Shown here in pieces: positions 8,966-17,094 of a stretch of DNA of 64,000 nt. The translations under genes and the position numbers were made by a program. This DNA comes from Alphaproteobacteria bacterium (lineage in GTDB: Bacteria; Pseudomonadota; Alphaproteobacteria; GCA-2731375), in assembly GCA_021776235.1 (NCBI GenBank), contig JAJFGG010000062.1, forward strand, positions 1-64,000, written 5' to 3'. The notes under the pieces were generated by a model, which saw nothing but the letters and a program-made list of their open reading frames with translations, searched no databases and was not told the origin of the DNA. Position 1 is the first letter of the stretch, and each line of letters begins with the position of its first letter.

Positions 8966-9567
8966 TGTCTTTGGTAACCCTTGATATTGATGGATTCGAC
9001 GAAACGGACAACAATATTCCCGGTAAATGTTTCCAGCCTTGGCAGACAAAGTATACCGGTAACTGCTTTTCGAACCCTGGCCCGAGGACCAGGATCAAAT
9101 CCTCTGTTAAACGCCATGCAATTGATTGGCGGGATGTCCTTTTTGGTTAAGGTCAACGAAAAAAGTCTGTACTCCATATTTCCAAACTGAGTCTCAATCT
9201 CAAATTGATCACCCCATTCGATGGCGTAGTCCTTTTTTTGGATCAGTTTCACCCAAAATTCACCAACTGACTCATTGTCCAGGTACCTTTTTATTTGGTT
9301 CCCTTTTCTTCCGCGCGATCTTTTGGCCTCGTCTAAGTAAAATCCGGCAAAATGCCCGCTTCGGCCCCTGGCAACGAACATGTGTGTAACAAATCTGGGG
9401 TGCTCTATGATGTGGGTCATTATCTTTGCGTTCTCAAACTCGGCCATTGATAGAGAGATCCTGCTGCTATCGGCAGGTATTTTCTCCCATTTTGATTCAG
9501 CTTTGACCGCACCCGGTTGCATGAGGAACAACAAAACAACGCAAAACGGAAATATGGAGCATTTCAT
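8962..9567 (-). CDS. Hypothetical exported protein
   Basis: I do not recognise this 201-residue protein. ATG at 9567 gives MKCSIFPFCVVLLFLMQPG followed by AVKAES, a good Sec signal peptide, so the mature protein is periplasmic or secreted. The mature part is mixed polar and charged, with a basic segment KRSRGRKGNQIKRYL and two cysteines near positions 158 and 181. The gene is visibly richer in A+T than its neighbours, which hints at recent acquisition. It stands alone between a convergent aminotransferase and the hydantoinase operon. Its stop codon lies inside a palindromic repeat. Confidence 0.65.
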   Translation of the reverse strand: MKCSIFPFCVVLLFLMQPGAVKAESKWEKIPADSSRISLSMAEFENAKIMTHIIEHPRFVTHMFVARGRSGHFAGFYLDEAKRSRGRKGNQIKRYLDNESVGEFWVKLIQKKDYAIEWGDQFEIETQFGNMEYRLFSLTLTKKDIPPINCMAFNRGFDPGPRARVRKAVTGILCLPRLETFTGNIVVRFVESINIKGYQRH

Positions 9568-9711
9568 TTTCAGATTCCCAATTTGATGCCACAATCTTAA
9601 GGCGCAATAGATTTTATTTCATGCAATCTTATACTTGCGTCACTCTCGAGGGAAGGGTATTTCGGGCGGCGGCAAGTAGCACCAATGAGCTGCTATGGGC
9701 GCTCACCGGAC

Positions 9712-11391
9712 TTATTCCGCGGCAATCTCCGTTCGTTCCAGCCCGTAGGTTTCCTTGGCTGCGTCTTGGCTGATACGGCCGCAGGCCAGATCGTCACGCA
9801 CCGCGGCGCGCTCGCGCAACTTGGGGTCGCCATAGCCGCCGCCACCGGAAATTTCGATGACGAACCGATCGCCTCTGCGGCATTGGATATTCGATGCGCC
9901 GGGATAGCGGATTTCTTCGCCGTCGCGAACGAGCGTGAAAGAAACGAAACTGCCGTCATGCCCACTCGCCAGGCCCCAGGGCGTTGAATTGTGCCGGTCA
10001 CTGTTCGTGCTGATCAACACGTCATCGCCAAGTATGTCATAGGTTCGCCGCACGCCGAGGCCGCCGCGCTGACGCCCGGCGCCGCCTGAATCGGTAATCA
10101 GGGCGTATTCGGCGATACGGACAAAGTCCTGATCCATCTCGATGGCTTCGACCGGCGTATTCCCCGTGTTCGATAGCATCTGAGCGACCACTTCCGCGCC
10201 GTCGTTGCCCGAGCCGGCACCGTTACCGCCCATGATGATCTCTGCGAACATCTGATAGCCAGCGGCGGCGCGCTGGCTCATGGTTACGGTGTTGGTGGTG
10301 TCCGCCCCGGCGGCGGAAAACAGTTCCGGCGCTGCTTCAGCCAGGGCCCGCTTCACCGCCGAGGCGGCGCGATAGGATGCCGACATGCGGCCGCGTACCG
10401 GCGCGGGATGCTGCGGGTCAAGCATGGATCCCTTGCGGGTTATGACTTCGATGGGGCGGTAGATGCCATCGTTGGTCGGCACGCCGGCGCCTGCCAATTG
10501 ACCGAAAACCGTCAAAACTGCCGAATGGGTCGAGGCTACCGGATTGTTGACCGGCCAGGAGACCTGATCGTCGCTGGCCGAAAAATCGGCCAACGCCTCA
10601 TCGCCCTTGATAACGACGCGGGCGCGGATTACCGGCTGCGGGCTGTTTAAGGTGCGGCCGTCGAGCCGATCTTCGGCAAAATATTCACCATCCGGTAGCT
10701 TGGCGATGGTCGCCCGCAGCATTCTCTCGGAATAATCCTGTAGACCGGTCATACAGTCCGACGCCAGTTCGCGGCCGTACCTCGTAAACAGTTCCTGCAG
10801 CAGATCGCGGCCGTGCATAGCAGCCGATATCTGCGCGTGGAAATCACCGATAACGATTTCCGGCAAACGGACATTCGCCGCGATGATCTGTTCCACGGGG
10901 CCGTCGCCAAGGTCCTTGTCGATGTCGATCCGCATGGTCGGCAGGATCAGGCCTTCCTGAAACAATTCCGTTGCGTCGGCATTGGAGCCGGCCACGGCGC
11001 CGCCAACTTCAAGATGATGGCAGATGCTGCCGGTAAAGGCCGCAAGTTCTCCAGCATGAAAAACCGGCAGAATGAAAATGATATCGTTCAGGTGCTGCCC
11101 ATTCTCATAGGGGTTGTTGGTGACGAACGCATCCGTCTCGCGCACGGCGGCAAGATCGTACTTTGCGCGAATATGGGGAACCGCCGCGGCAAGCGAATTC
11201 ATATGCATGGGAATGGCTTCCGCCTGCGCCACCGTTCGTGCCTGGGCATCCATTACACAGGTCGAGCAATCCTTCGCTTCACGCACGATCGAGGAATAGG
11301 CCGACAGCAGGAGAATATCGCTCATTTCCTGGGCTATTGACTTGAAGGCGCTGGTAATCACGTTGAAGTCGGCTGGATCGATGTTGCTCAT
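9712..11391 (-). CDS. hyuB: Hydantoinase B/oxoprolinase family protein
   Basis: This 559-residue protein is the B subunit of an ATP-dependent hydantoinase/5-oxoprolinase-type amidohydrolase. Recognisable stretches are the N-terminal ITSAFKSIAQEMSDILLLSAYSSIVREAKDCS region (positions 10-41), VTNNPYENGQHLNDI, and the glycine-rich C-terminal ISGGGGYGDP. ATG at 11391 is chosen because the conserved domain starts there and it overlaps the stop of the A subunit by four bases (ATGA), implying translational coupling. Members of this family open lactam rings (5-oxoproline, N-methylhydantoin) or carboxylate ketones such as acetophenone, in each case with ATP. The exact substrate cannot be fixed from sequence. 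Confidence 0.9.
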   Translation of the reverse strand: MSNIDPADFNVITSAFKSIAQEMSDILLLSAYSSIVREAKDCSTCVMDAQARTVAQAEAIPMHMNSLAAAVPHIRAKYDLAAVRETDAFVTNNPYENGQHLNDIIFILPVFHAGELAAFTGSICHHLEVGGAVAGSNADATELFQEGLILPTMRIDIDKDLGDGPVEQIIAANVRLPEIVIGDFHAQISAAMHGRDLLQELFTRYGRELASDCMTGLQDYSERMLRATIAKLPDGEYFAEDRLDGRTLNSPQPVIRARVVIKGDEALADFSASDDQVSWPVNNPVASTHSAVLTVFGQLAGAGVPTNDGIYRPIEVITRKGSMLDPQHPAPVRGRMSASYRAASAVKRALAEAAPELFSAAGADTTNTVTMSQRAAAGYQMFAEIIMGGNGAGSGNDGAEVVAQMLSNTGNTPVEAIEMDQDFVRIAEYALITDSGGAGRQRGGLGVRRTYDILGDDVLISTNSDRHNSTPWGLASGHDGSFVSFTLVRDGEEIRYPGASNIQCRRGDRFVIEISGGGGYGDPKLRERAAVRDDLACGRISQDAAKETYGLERTEIAAE

Positions 11392-13436
11392 GGCTTGCTC
11401 CGCTCCAGTTTGATGGCGCCGTTGGCAACGACCTGGAACCGCCAATCCGGCGGCACTGGCGTGCTAGTGGTCGGTTCGACCAGTATCGCGGGACCTTCGG
11501 CGGCGAAGCCGTCCGCCAAACCGGCCCGCTGATAGATGGCGTACGACGCGGCCAAACCCGGCAGGGCGATGGACCGGTTGCCCATACTTTCACAATCGCC
11601 GCCGGCCGGCATTTTGTGCGCCAGGGCGGGCCGGGGATGCGCGGCGGTCAGGCGAAAGGAAATCGCCTCAACCCGGGCTTTCGGAAAGCTGTGATTGTAT
11701 TGTTGCCGGTGTAGCGCGTGGAATTTCTCCACCATCGCCGCCACACCGTCGCGGGCGATCTCTTCTGGTTCTATGGGCACACGCAACTCGTAGCCCTGCC
11801 CGACATAGCGGGCATCGACCGCGAAGCTCAGGGTCAGGGCCTTTGGGTCATAGCCAAGTGCGGCAAATTCCTGCGCCGCCTGGCCCCGCAAATCCTCGAT
11901 CCGTGCGGCGAAAGCCGCCCGGCTCAGGCTGTCCGTCCGCACCGCGCCATCGGCCCGGACATAGTCAATGCGAACGTCGGCCACGGCAAGCCCATAGGCG
12001 GAGAAAATTCCCGGATGCGGTGGGATCAATATTCGATCCATCCCCATTTCAATCGCCAGAGGACCGGCAATCAGCGCGCCGGCGCCACCACAGGGCAGCA
12101 GCGCGAACTGACGCGGATCGTGACCTCGTTTGACACTGACCCGGCGCAGTGCCTGCGCCATATTGACGATGGCAATGCGGTACACCCGCTCGGCCAGTGC
12201 AACCGGCGCCAGCTCGAAGCGTTCACATAGATCCTCCGCCGCCTGGACCGACAAGTCCGTCCGCAATGTGATGCCGCCTGGCAGGGCCGTTTCCGGATCA
12301 AGCAGCCCCAGCAAAAGCATGGCGTCGGTCAAGGTAAAAAGGTCGCCGCCATGACCATAGCAGGCGGGTCCTGGAACAGCGCCGGCGCTTTGCGGTCCAA
12401 CCTGCAGCATGCCGCCCGCATCTATCTGTGCGATGCTGCCGCCGCCCGCTCCAATGGTCACGATATCGGTCATCATGACGTTGAGCGGCAGGCCGTCGAC
12501 GCTGAACTCGGCGGTGCCCTTGACGGTGGTTTGCGCCGTACCATTGGTGATCAGGCAAACGTCGCAGCTCGTCCCGCCGACATCGATCGAGATTACGTTT
12601 TCAACCCCAGTCGCACGGGCCACTTCCGTGGCGGCGGTCACCGCCGCGGCCGGTCCCGATACGAACATATTGGCGGTTCGGCGGCGCGCCGTTTCAAGGG
12701 GGACCGCGCCGCCGTTGGATTGCATGATCAGCGGCGTGCCGGAAAACCCGGCCTCTCGGACGGACTCGCCAAAGGTCGTCAGATATTTTTCGACCGCCGG
12801 GCCGATATAGGCGTCGATGACGGCGGTGCTGGTCCGTTCATATTCGCGGTGTTCCGGCGCGATCCCGGAAGACAACGAGACTCGAACGTGGGGATACTTT
12901 CGCGTGATGATGCCGCCGATCATCTGCTCATGGGCGGGGTTGGCGTAGGCGTGCAACAGGCACACAGCGATCGATTCCACATCCTGGCTGCTGACAAGAT
13001 CATCGATCAGCCGTTCGGCGGCGCCTTCATCAAGGGCTGTCACGACCTCGCCGTCGGCCCCCATCCGCTCGGCGACCTCGAACACCGCGGCACGGGAAAT
13101 CAACGGCTCGGGCTTCTTGTAGAACATGTCGTAGACGACGGATTTATCCTGGCGCTGAATGAACAGGACGTCGCGGAAACCCTGTGTGGTGATCAATGCC
13201 GTGCGTGCGCCGCGCCGCTGAATCAGGGCGTTGGCGGCAATGGTCGAACCATGCAGCAATTCTGTCACCGCAGCGCCGGAAGTATTCGATAAATCCAGTA
13301 TGTCACGCAGACCTGTGACCGCCGCGACACTCGGGTCGCTTGGGGTCGAGGGCAGTTTATGCACCGACAATTGGCCGGCATCATCAACCATAACCAGGTC
13401 CGTAAAGGTGCCGCCAACTTCGATTCCTACAATCAC
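11388..13436 (-). CDS. hyuA: Hydantoinase A/oxoprolinase family protein
   Basis: This is the 682-residue A subunit, partner of hyuB. It carries the actin-like ATPase folds of the family: VGIEVGGTFTDLVM at the N-terminus and ENVISIDVGGTSCDVCL in the middle, then GAGGGSIAQID. The frame stays open well upstream, but GTG at 13436 is preferred: GGGAG lies about eight bases before it and VIVGIEVGGTFTD is the normal family start. HyuA and HyuB form a complex that couples ATP hydrolysis to ring opening of hydantoins or oxoproline. The two genes form a unit, and the decayed MFS gene upstream in the same direction may once have been its transporter; that is inference. Confidence 0.9.
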   Translation of the reverse strand: MIVGIEVGGTFTDLVMVDDAGQLSVHKLPSTPSDPSVAAVTGLRDILDLSNTSGAAVTELLHGSTIAANALIQRRGARTALITTQGFRDVLFIQRQDKSVVYDMFYKKPEPLISRAAVFEVAERMGADGEVVTALDEGAAERLIDDLVSSQDVESIAVCLLHAYANPAHEQMIGGIITRKYPHVRVSLSSGIAPEHREYERTSTAVIDAYIGPAVEKYLTTFGESVREAGFSGTPLIMQSNGGAVPLETARRRTANMFVSGPAAAVTAATEVARATGVENVISIDVGGTSCDVCLITNGTAQTTVKGTAEFSVDGLPLNVMMTDIVTIGAGGGSIAQIDAGGMLQVGPQSAGAVPGPACYGHGGDLFTLTDAMLLLGLLDPETALPGGITLRTDLSVQAAEDLCERFELAPVALAERVYRIAIVNMAQALRRVSVKRGHDPRQFALLPCGGAGALIAGPLAIEMGMDRILIPPHPGIFSAYGLAVADVRIDYVRADGAVRTDSLSRAAFAARIEDLRGQAAQEFAALGYDPKALTLSFAVDARYVGQGYELRVPIEPEEIARDGVAAMVEKFHALHRQQYNHSFPKARVEAISFRLTAAHPRPALAHKMPAGGDCESMGNRSIALPGLAASYAIYQRAGLADGFAAEGPAILVEPTTSTPVPPDWRFQVVANGAIKLERSKP

Positions 13437-13497
13437 GTCCAATTCTCCCGAGACCGTTGCGGCACAATACCGATGGTCCTCAATACCAATCCTGATC

Positions 13498-14647
13498 TTA
13501 ACCGTCCTGTGCCGGGATGAAAATGCGCGGCGAGGCTTTACCGCCCGTCTCGCCCCACAACCACAGCAACGCCAGCCCGCCCAAAGCCCCCAGCAACACG
13601 GCCAGGCCCAGGACGGCAATAGCGATGCCCTGACCGGTGGCCAGCCAGCCGATCACCCCTGACAGGGGTATGAAGGCCAGGCGGATTGCCGCCGCCGCGA
13701 CGGACAGCATGGTGGCCCGGCGGGCCGCACCGACGTGCTGGTTAACGATGCTTTGCAACAATGGCCAACCCGCACCCCAGGCCGCCGAGCCGCTCAACAA
13801 CAAGGCCACGCCGCCATAGCCCGGCCACAGGCCGGCCAGGGCAAAGGCGGCGACCAGGGTCAACCACAACACCGACAGGGACGCGGTGGCGCCAAACCAG
13901 CGGTCCAATTTATGCCCGAAGTGGCCGGCCAGGCCGCCGCTGACATAGCCTAGGGCCATCAGCAGGCCGAACCAGCGTTCGCCGATGCCCAGCGCCGTGT
14001 AGTAAGGCTGTTGTACCCACATCGCCACGGAGGTGCACGCAAACAGCATCGCCCCGGTCAGAATTGTCGCGATGACCATACGGTTCGCCGCCAACAGGGC
14101 GCGCAAGTTGGGCCGCCGCCAGGACGCTGTTTGCCGTTGCCGCTCCGGTTCATCCAACGCCATGGCGCCGGCTTTCGATCACGCGATAGCGTTCTTCCTG
14201 GCCATGTTGGTGCAAGGCATCGTACAGCAGCGCCGAATCAGCGCCTGAAAACAGGCTGATCCCCAGGCCCATCAGAATCTGCGCCAGGACCGTATCGGCA
14301 AAGCTGTCGGCCGGAATGAACAATGCGACACCTAATGCGCTGACCAAGCCGCCCAGGACAATCACCCATTTGCGCTGCCAGACATCGGCCAGCCAGCCCG
14401 ACGGCACCTCCAGGCTGACCACGGTAGCTGCGAAGATGGCTTCCGAGGCCAGAAACTGCTGAAAGTTCAGGCCAATGCGCAGCGCGAAATAGGGCACGAT
14501 AACGGGCACCAGAAAGACCAGGCTGCGGCAGACGATAACGCCGTTCAACAGTGCGACGGTGCGCCCAGTCGGATTGTGGGTCGGATCATGGGTCGGATCA
14601 TGGGTCGGATCGTGGGTCGGGCCGTCGCTGCGGCGCTGATTAAACAT
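13498..14647 (-). pseudogene. MFS transporter, split and missing its middle
   Basis: Two overlapping reading frames make one damaged major facilitator transporter. The N-terminal piece (14150-14647, 165 residues) has the first transmembrane helices with PSGWLADVWQRKWVIVL and ends ERYRVIESRRHGVG. The C-terminal piece (13498-14163, 221 residues) begins MALDEPERQ in another frame and carries the second six-helix bundle (ILTGAMLFACTSVAMWVQQ and following). In related proteins two further helices separate the ESRR segment from the EPERQ loop. These are absent, so there is both an internal deletion and a frame change. The N-terminus has an unusual THDP repeat. Two more remnants of a related gene lie at 16850 and 18440. 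Confidence 0.75.
14568..14615. repeat. Tandem repeat, four units of 12 bases
   Basis: Four head-to-tail copies of GTCGGATCATGG and close variants lie inside the 5' end of the broken MFS gene. They encode a THDP/THNP tetrapeptide repeat on the minus strand. The unit is a multiple of three, so changes in copy number would not shift the frame. Confidence 0.9.
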
Positions 14648-14709
14648 GATACTACCTGTTCGGTTCGCCCGAACGGCGGAACAGGGATCCTTTTTCTGGA
14701 AAACTCTCT

Positions 14710-14736
14710 GTCAGCCCTTCGGAGGTGGGGGCTGAC
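14710..14736 (-). terminator. Hairpin upstream of the MFS remnant
   Basis: GTCAGCCC (14710-14717) and GGGCTGAC (14729-14736) form a perfect eight-base stem with an eleven-base loop. On the minus strand a short TTTT run follows nine bases later. It may terminate or attenuate transcription before the MFS start at 14647. Confidence 0.5.
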
Positions 14737-14755
14737 GGGGGAATTTGTTATTCGG

Positions 14756-14866
14756 TCAACCCAAAGTGTCGCGCATCCGGCGCGGGCACGGCATAGACGC
14801 CACGCCGCCGGTAAGGGCGGTGCGGGTGACGGACAAATTTGCCGTGCGCAAGGTTGACTGCTTCAT
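14756..14866 (-). CDS. Possible small protein of 36 residues
   Basis: An ATG at 14866, with GGGA eight bases upstream, opens a 36-codon frame (MKQSTLRTANLSVTRTALTG and so on, ending MRDTLG). It is Thr/Arg-rich and matches no family I know. It follows another tiny frame (14895-14945) by 28 bases and precedes a hairpin. It may be a chance frame. Confidence 0.25.
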   Translation of the reverse strand: MKQSTLRTANLSVTRTALTGGVASMPCPRRMRDTLG

Positions 14867-14894
14867 AAGCTTATTCCCAAAAGTGCGGCGTCTT

Positions 14895-14945
14895 TTAGAG
14901 AGTTTCGGCGCCGTCGTCAATCGTCGCCGCCTCAAGCTTGCTCAT
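14895..14945 (-). CDS. Possible leader peptide of 16 residues
   Basis: ATG at 14945 follows a strong Shine-Dalgarno (GCAGGAG, nine-base spacing) and encodes MSKLEAATIDDGAETL. The good ribosome site on so short a frame, ahead of a second tiny frame and a hairpin, suggests a leader peptide or a small precursor peptide. No family is recognised. Confidence 0.35.
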   Translation of the reverse strand: MSKLEAATIDDGAETL

Positions 14946-15046
14946 GACGGAATACTCCTGCATCGAATTGTTCAAGGAACAGTCTCTATGCAGTCTGAAG
15001 TCAGGGCAGCGATGGGTATGCCTCTGCTAATATTTCACTGAATTTG

Positions 15047-15076
15047 AAACAGGCGGTGCGTCAACACCGCCTGTTT
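15047..15076 (-). terminator. Hairpin terminator after the sulfatase
   Basis: AAACAGGCGGTG (15047-15058) and CACCGCCTGTTT (15065-15076) form a perfect twelve-base stem with a six-base loop, 25 bases after the stop codon of the minus-strand sulfatase. The T run is short, but position and stem strength fit a transcription end. Confidence 0.75.
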
Positions 15077-15101
15077 GTGTGTCAGCCAGTTTCGGACCAT
15101 T

Positions 15102-16712
15102 CTATCGGCCCATCGGCGAAGATTTTCCCATGCGTTGGAGAACCTGATTGATGTTGAAACTCGCCGTTTCCTGGCGCTGGGGGAATTCCTTGAAGCTATG
15201 TAGAAAATTACCGACAAATGTCTGCATGGGCTGGTAAATCCACAATTTGTCACCGGCCCAGCGGAAATACATCGGCATATGATCCATATTGGCGATGGTT
15301 TCCTCGTAAGGATCCATGCGTAGATTGGTGACGCGTGGAAAATTCTGTGGGAATGCCTGCGTGCCGCCGAACCAGCGGTCGCCAATGGAGAAATGTACCT
15401 TCCAATCATTGACGCGCACGGCATTCATCGAAGCCCGGTCATCAAAATAGAAGATCTCGCGCCGCTTACCTTTGCCCTTGCCCGACAAAAGATCCATTTG
15501 GTTGTAGCCGTCCACATGAACCTTGAAGTTCTTGCCATTGGCCTCGTGGCCCTTTTTCAACTTCTCCACGACATCCGCATCACCTGCCGCCGCCAGAAGT
15601 GTCGGCAACCAGTCTTCGTGGGCAAAAATTTCATTTGATATGGAACCCGGCTTGACAACGCTGGGCCAGCGAACGATAGCCGGCACACGGAAACCGCCTT
15701 CCCAGGTTTCGCCTTTTTCGCCATGGAACGGTGACGTACCACCATCCGGCCAGGTGAATTTCTCTGCCCCGTTGTCGGTCGAAAACACCACGATGGTATT
15801 GTCGGCGATGCCAAGCTCATCGAGCTTTTTCAACAGCTCGCCAACGACCCAATCGAGTTCCTGCATACCGTCGGCGTGAAGACCGTAGCGAGTCTTATTT
15901 TTCCATTTTTCCGAGAGCCTGGTCCAGACATGCATTCGCAGTGCATTGTGCCAGATAAAGAATGGCTTCTTGTCCTTAACCGCCCGCTCCATGAAATTTA
16001 CGGACCGCGCCAGCAGTTCGTTCTCGATTGTTTCCATGCGCTTGCGGGTTACCGGGCCGGTGTCCTTGCACACCTGCTTGCCAATCCGGCCCCAGCGCGG
16101 TTCTTCCTTCGGATCGTCCATGTCGGTCGCCTTGCAATCCAGATTGCCCCTGGGACCGAACTTCTCAAGGAAACCTTCTACATCGTGGGGATATTGCGGG
16201 TCTTCTGGTTCCTCCTCGGCGTTCAAATGATAAAGGCTACCAAAAAACTCATCGAAACCGTGCACTGTTGGAAGAAACTTGTTGAGGTCACCCAGATGGT
16301 TCTTGCCGAACTGGCCGGTAACATAACCCTGGTTCTTGAGCAGATCCGCAATGGTCGGGTCTTCTGGCTGCAGGCCAAGCGGTGACCCCGGCAGACCGAC
16401 CGTCAACAGTCCGGTGCGGAAGGGATGTTGCCCGGTAATGAAGGCCGACCGGCCGGCGGTGCAGCTTTGCTGTCCGTAGTAGTCCGTAAACAACATGCCT
16501 TCATTTGCAATGCGGTCGATATTCGGCGTCCTATAACCCATCATCCCCATATTGTAGGCGCTGATGTTGCTCCAACCGATGTCATCGCCCCAAATCACCA
16601 GGATGTTTGGCTTTTTGGCTTGCGCCGCTTCAACTGCGCCTGGTGACACTGCGCCGATAATTGCAACGCTAAGTGCAATCCCGCTCAAGAATTTCATTAT
16701 GCTGAAGTTCAT
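15102..16712 (-). CDS. Exported arylsulfatase-type sulfatase
   Basis: This is a 536-residue type I sulfatase of the alkaline phosphatase superfamily. ATG at 16712 (GGGGA just upstream) gives a signal peptide, MNFSIMKFLSGIALSVAIIG and onward to VEAAQA, so it acts in the periplasm or outside. The metal and active-site pattern is complete: WGDDIGW, the formylglycine motif CTAGR within QQSCTAGRSAFITGQ, GQFGKNHLGD, and FSTDNGAEK. The motif cysteine would be converted to formylglycine by a separate maturase, which is not in this window. The substrate is a sulfate ester that cannot be named. It stands alone between MFS remnants and is one of two sulfatases here; the other is at 49932. Confidence 0.92.
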   Translation of the reverse strand: MNFSIMKFLSGIALSVAIIGAVSPGAVEAAQAKKPNILVIWGDDIGWSNISAYNMGMMGYRTPNIDRIANEGMLFTDYYGQQSCTAGRSAFITGQHPFRTGLLTVGLPGSPLGLQPEDPTIADLLKNQGYVTGQFGKNHLGDLNKFLPTVHGFDEFFGSLYHLNAEEEPEDPQYPHDVEGFLEKFGPRGNLDCKATDMDDPKEEPRWGRIGKQVCKDTGPVTRKRMETIENELLARSVNFMERAVKDKKPFFIWHNALRMHVWTRLSEKWKNKTRYGLHADGMQELDWVVGELLKKLDELGIADNTIVVFSTDNGAEKFTWPDGGTSPFHGEKGETWEGGFRVPAIVRWPSVVKPGSISNEIFAHEDWLPTLLAAAGDADVVEKLKKGHEANGKNFKVHVDGYNQMDLLSGKGKGKRREIFYFDDRASMNAVRVNDWKVHFSIGDRWFGGTQAFPQNFPRVTNLRMDPYEETIANMDHMPMYFRWAGDKLWIYQPMQTFVGNFLHSFKEFPQRQETASFNINQVLQRMGKSSPMGR

Positions 16713-16849
16713 ATTGGATCCCCTATTGATGTCGCAGAACAGCCACGGGCAATATAGAATTGTGCAATTGGATTTCAAGGTTGTGCTGAAACTGCGGCGT
16801 TGTCTGCAAATGAATGTCGATCAAGGGACATTCGCTGTCCAGGCCAGGG

Positions 16850-16935
16850 CCAAGGCGGTGGAATAGGGCTGCTGTGTCCACATGACGATGGAGGAGGCGG
16901 CAAACAAGACCTCCCCCGTCAGAACGTCGCCGGCG
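16850..16935 (-). pseudogene. MFS transporter fragment
   Basis: Read on the minus strand this encodes LTGEVLFAASSIVMWTQQPY followed by STALAL. This aligns with LTGAMLFACTSVAMWVQQPY and YTALGI in the split MFS gene at 13498-14647, and the DNA is also clearly similar. No frame continues on either side, so it is a relic of a related gene, not part of a working one. Confidence 0.75.
16913..16935. repeat. 23-base direct repeat, copy 1
   Basis: This stretch, beginning CCCCCGTCAGAACGTCG, is identical to 18452-18474. Both copies are pieces of MFS-related sequence, and the MBL hydrolase gene lies between them. Confidence 0.9.
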
Positions 16936-17094
16936 CCAGGGCCAGAAGTTTCGCCGGTTGCTATTTCGTCAAGGTAGCCTGATCAACGGTGAGGCCGAGC
17001 ACTATTTTCGCTGTCAATTGGCAGCAACGCGCAATACCGTCTGACTGGATACGTTGGCGTCTGGCCATGGAAATCGAGGTGAAGGGGGTGCGCG

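Larger units (their letters stand above)
14648..15101. other. Gene-poor stretch between MFS remnant and sulfatase
   Basis: About 450 bases with no standard gene. It holds two possible tiny reading frames on the minus strand (14895-14945 and 14756-14866), a hairpin just before the MFS start (14710-14736), and the sulfatase terminator (15047-15076). The order tiny frames, hairpin, transporter would fit a leader with attenuation, but the transporter itself is broken. Confidence 0.6.
16713..17094. other. Gene-free stretch with a decayed MFS fragment
   Basis: About 380 bases between divergent sulfatase and MBL hydrolase genes. The only recognisable content is the MFS remnant at 16850-16935, which includes one copy of a 23-base direct repeat. 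Promoters for both flanking genes should lie here, but I could not place a convincing -35/-10 pair. Confidence 0.6.

Noticed and set aside
14140..14170. Programmed frameshift joining the two MFS pieces
   Set aside because: The missing middle helices cannot be restored by a frameshift alone, and no slippery heptamer is present at the overlap.
14568..14621. Repeat array considered as a CRISPR
   Set aside because: Units are 12 bases, contiguous and without spacers, and lie inside a coding frame.
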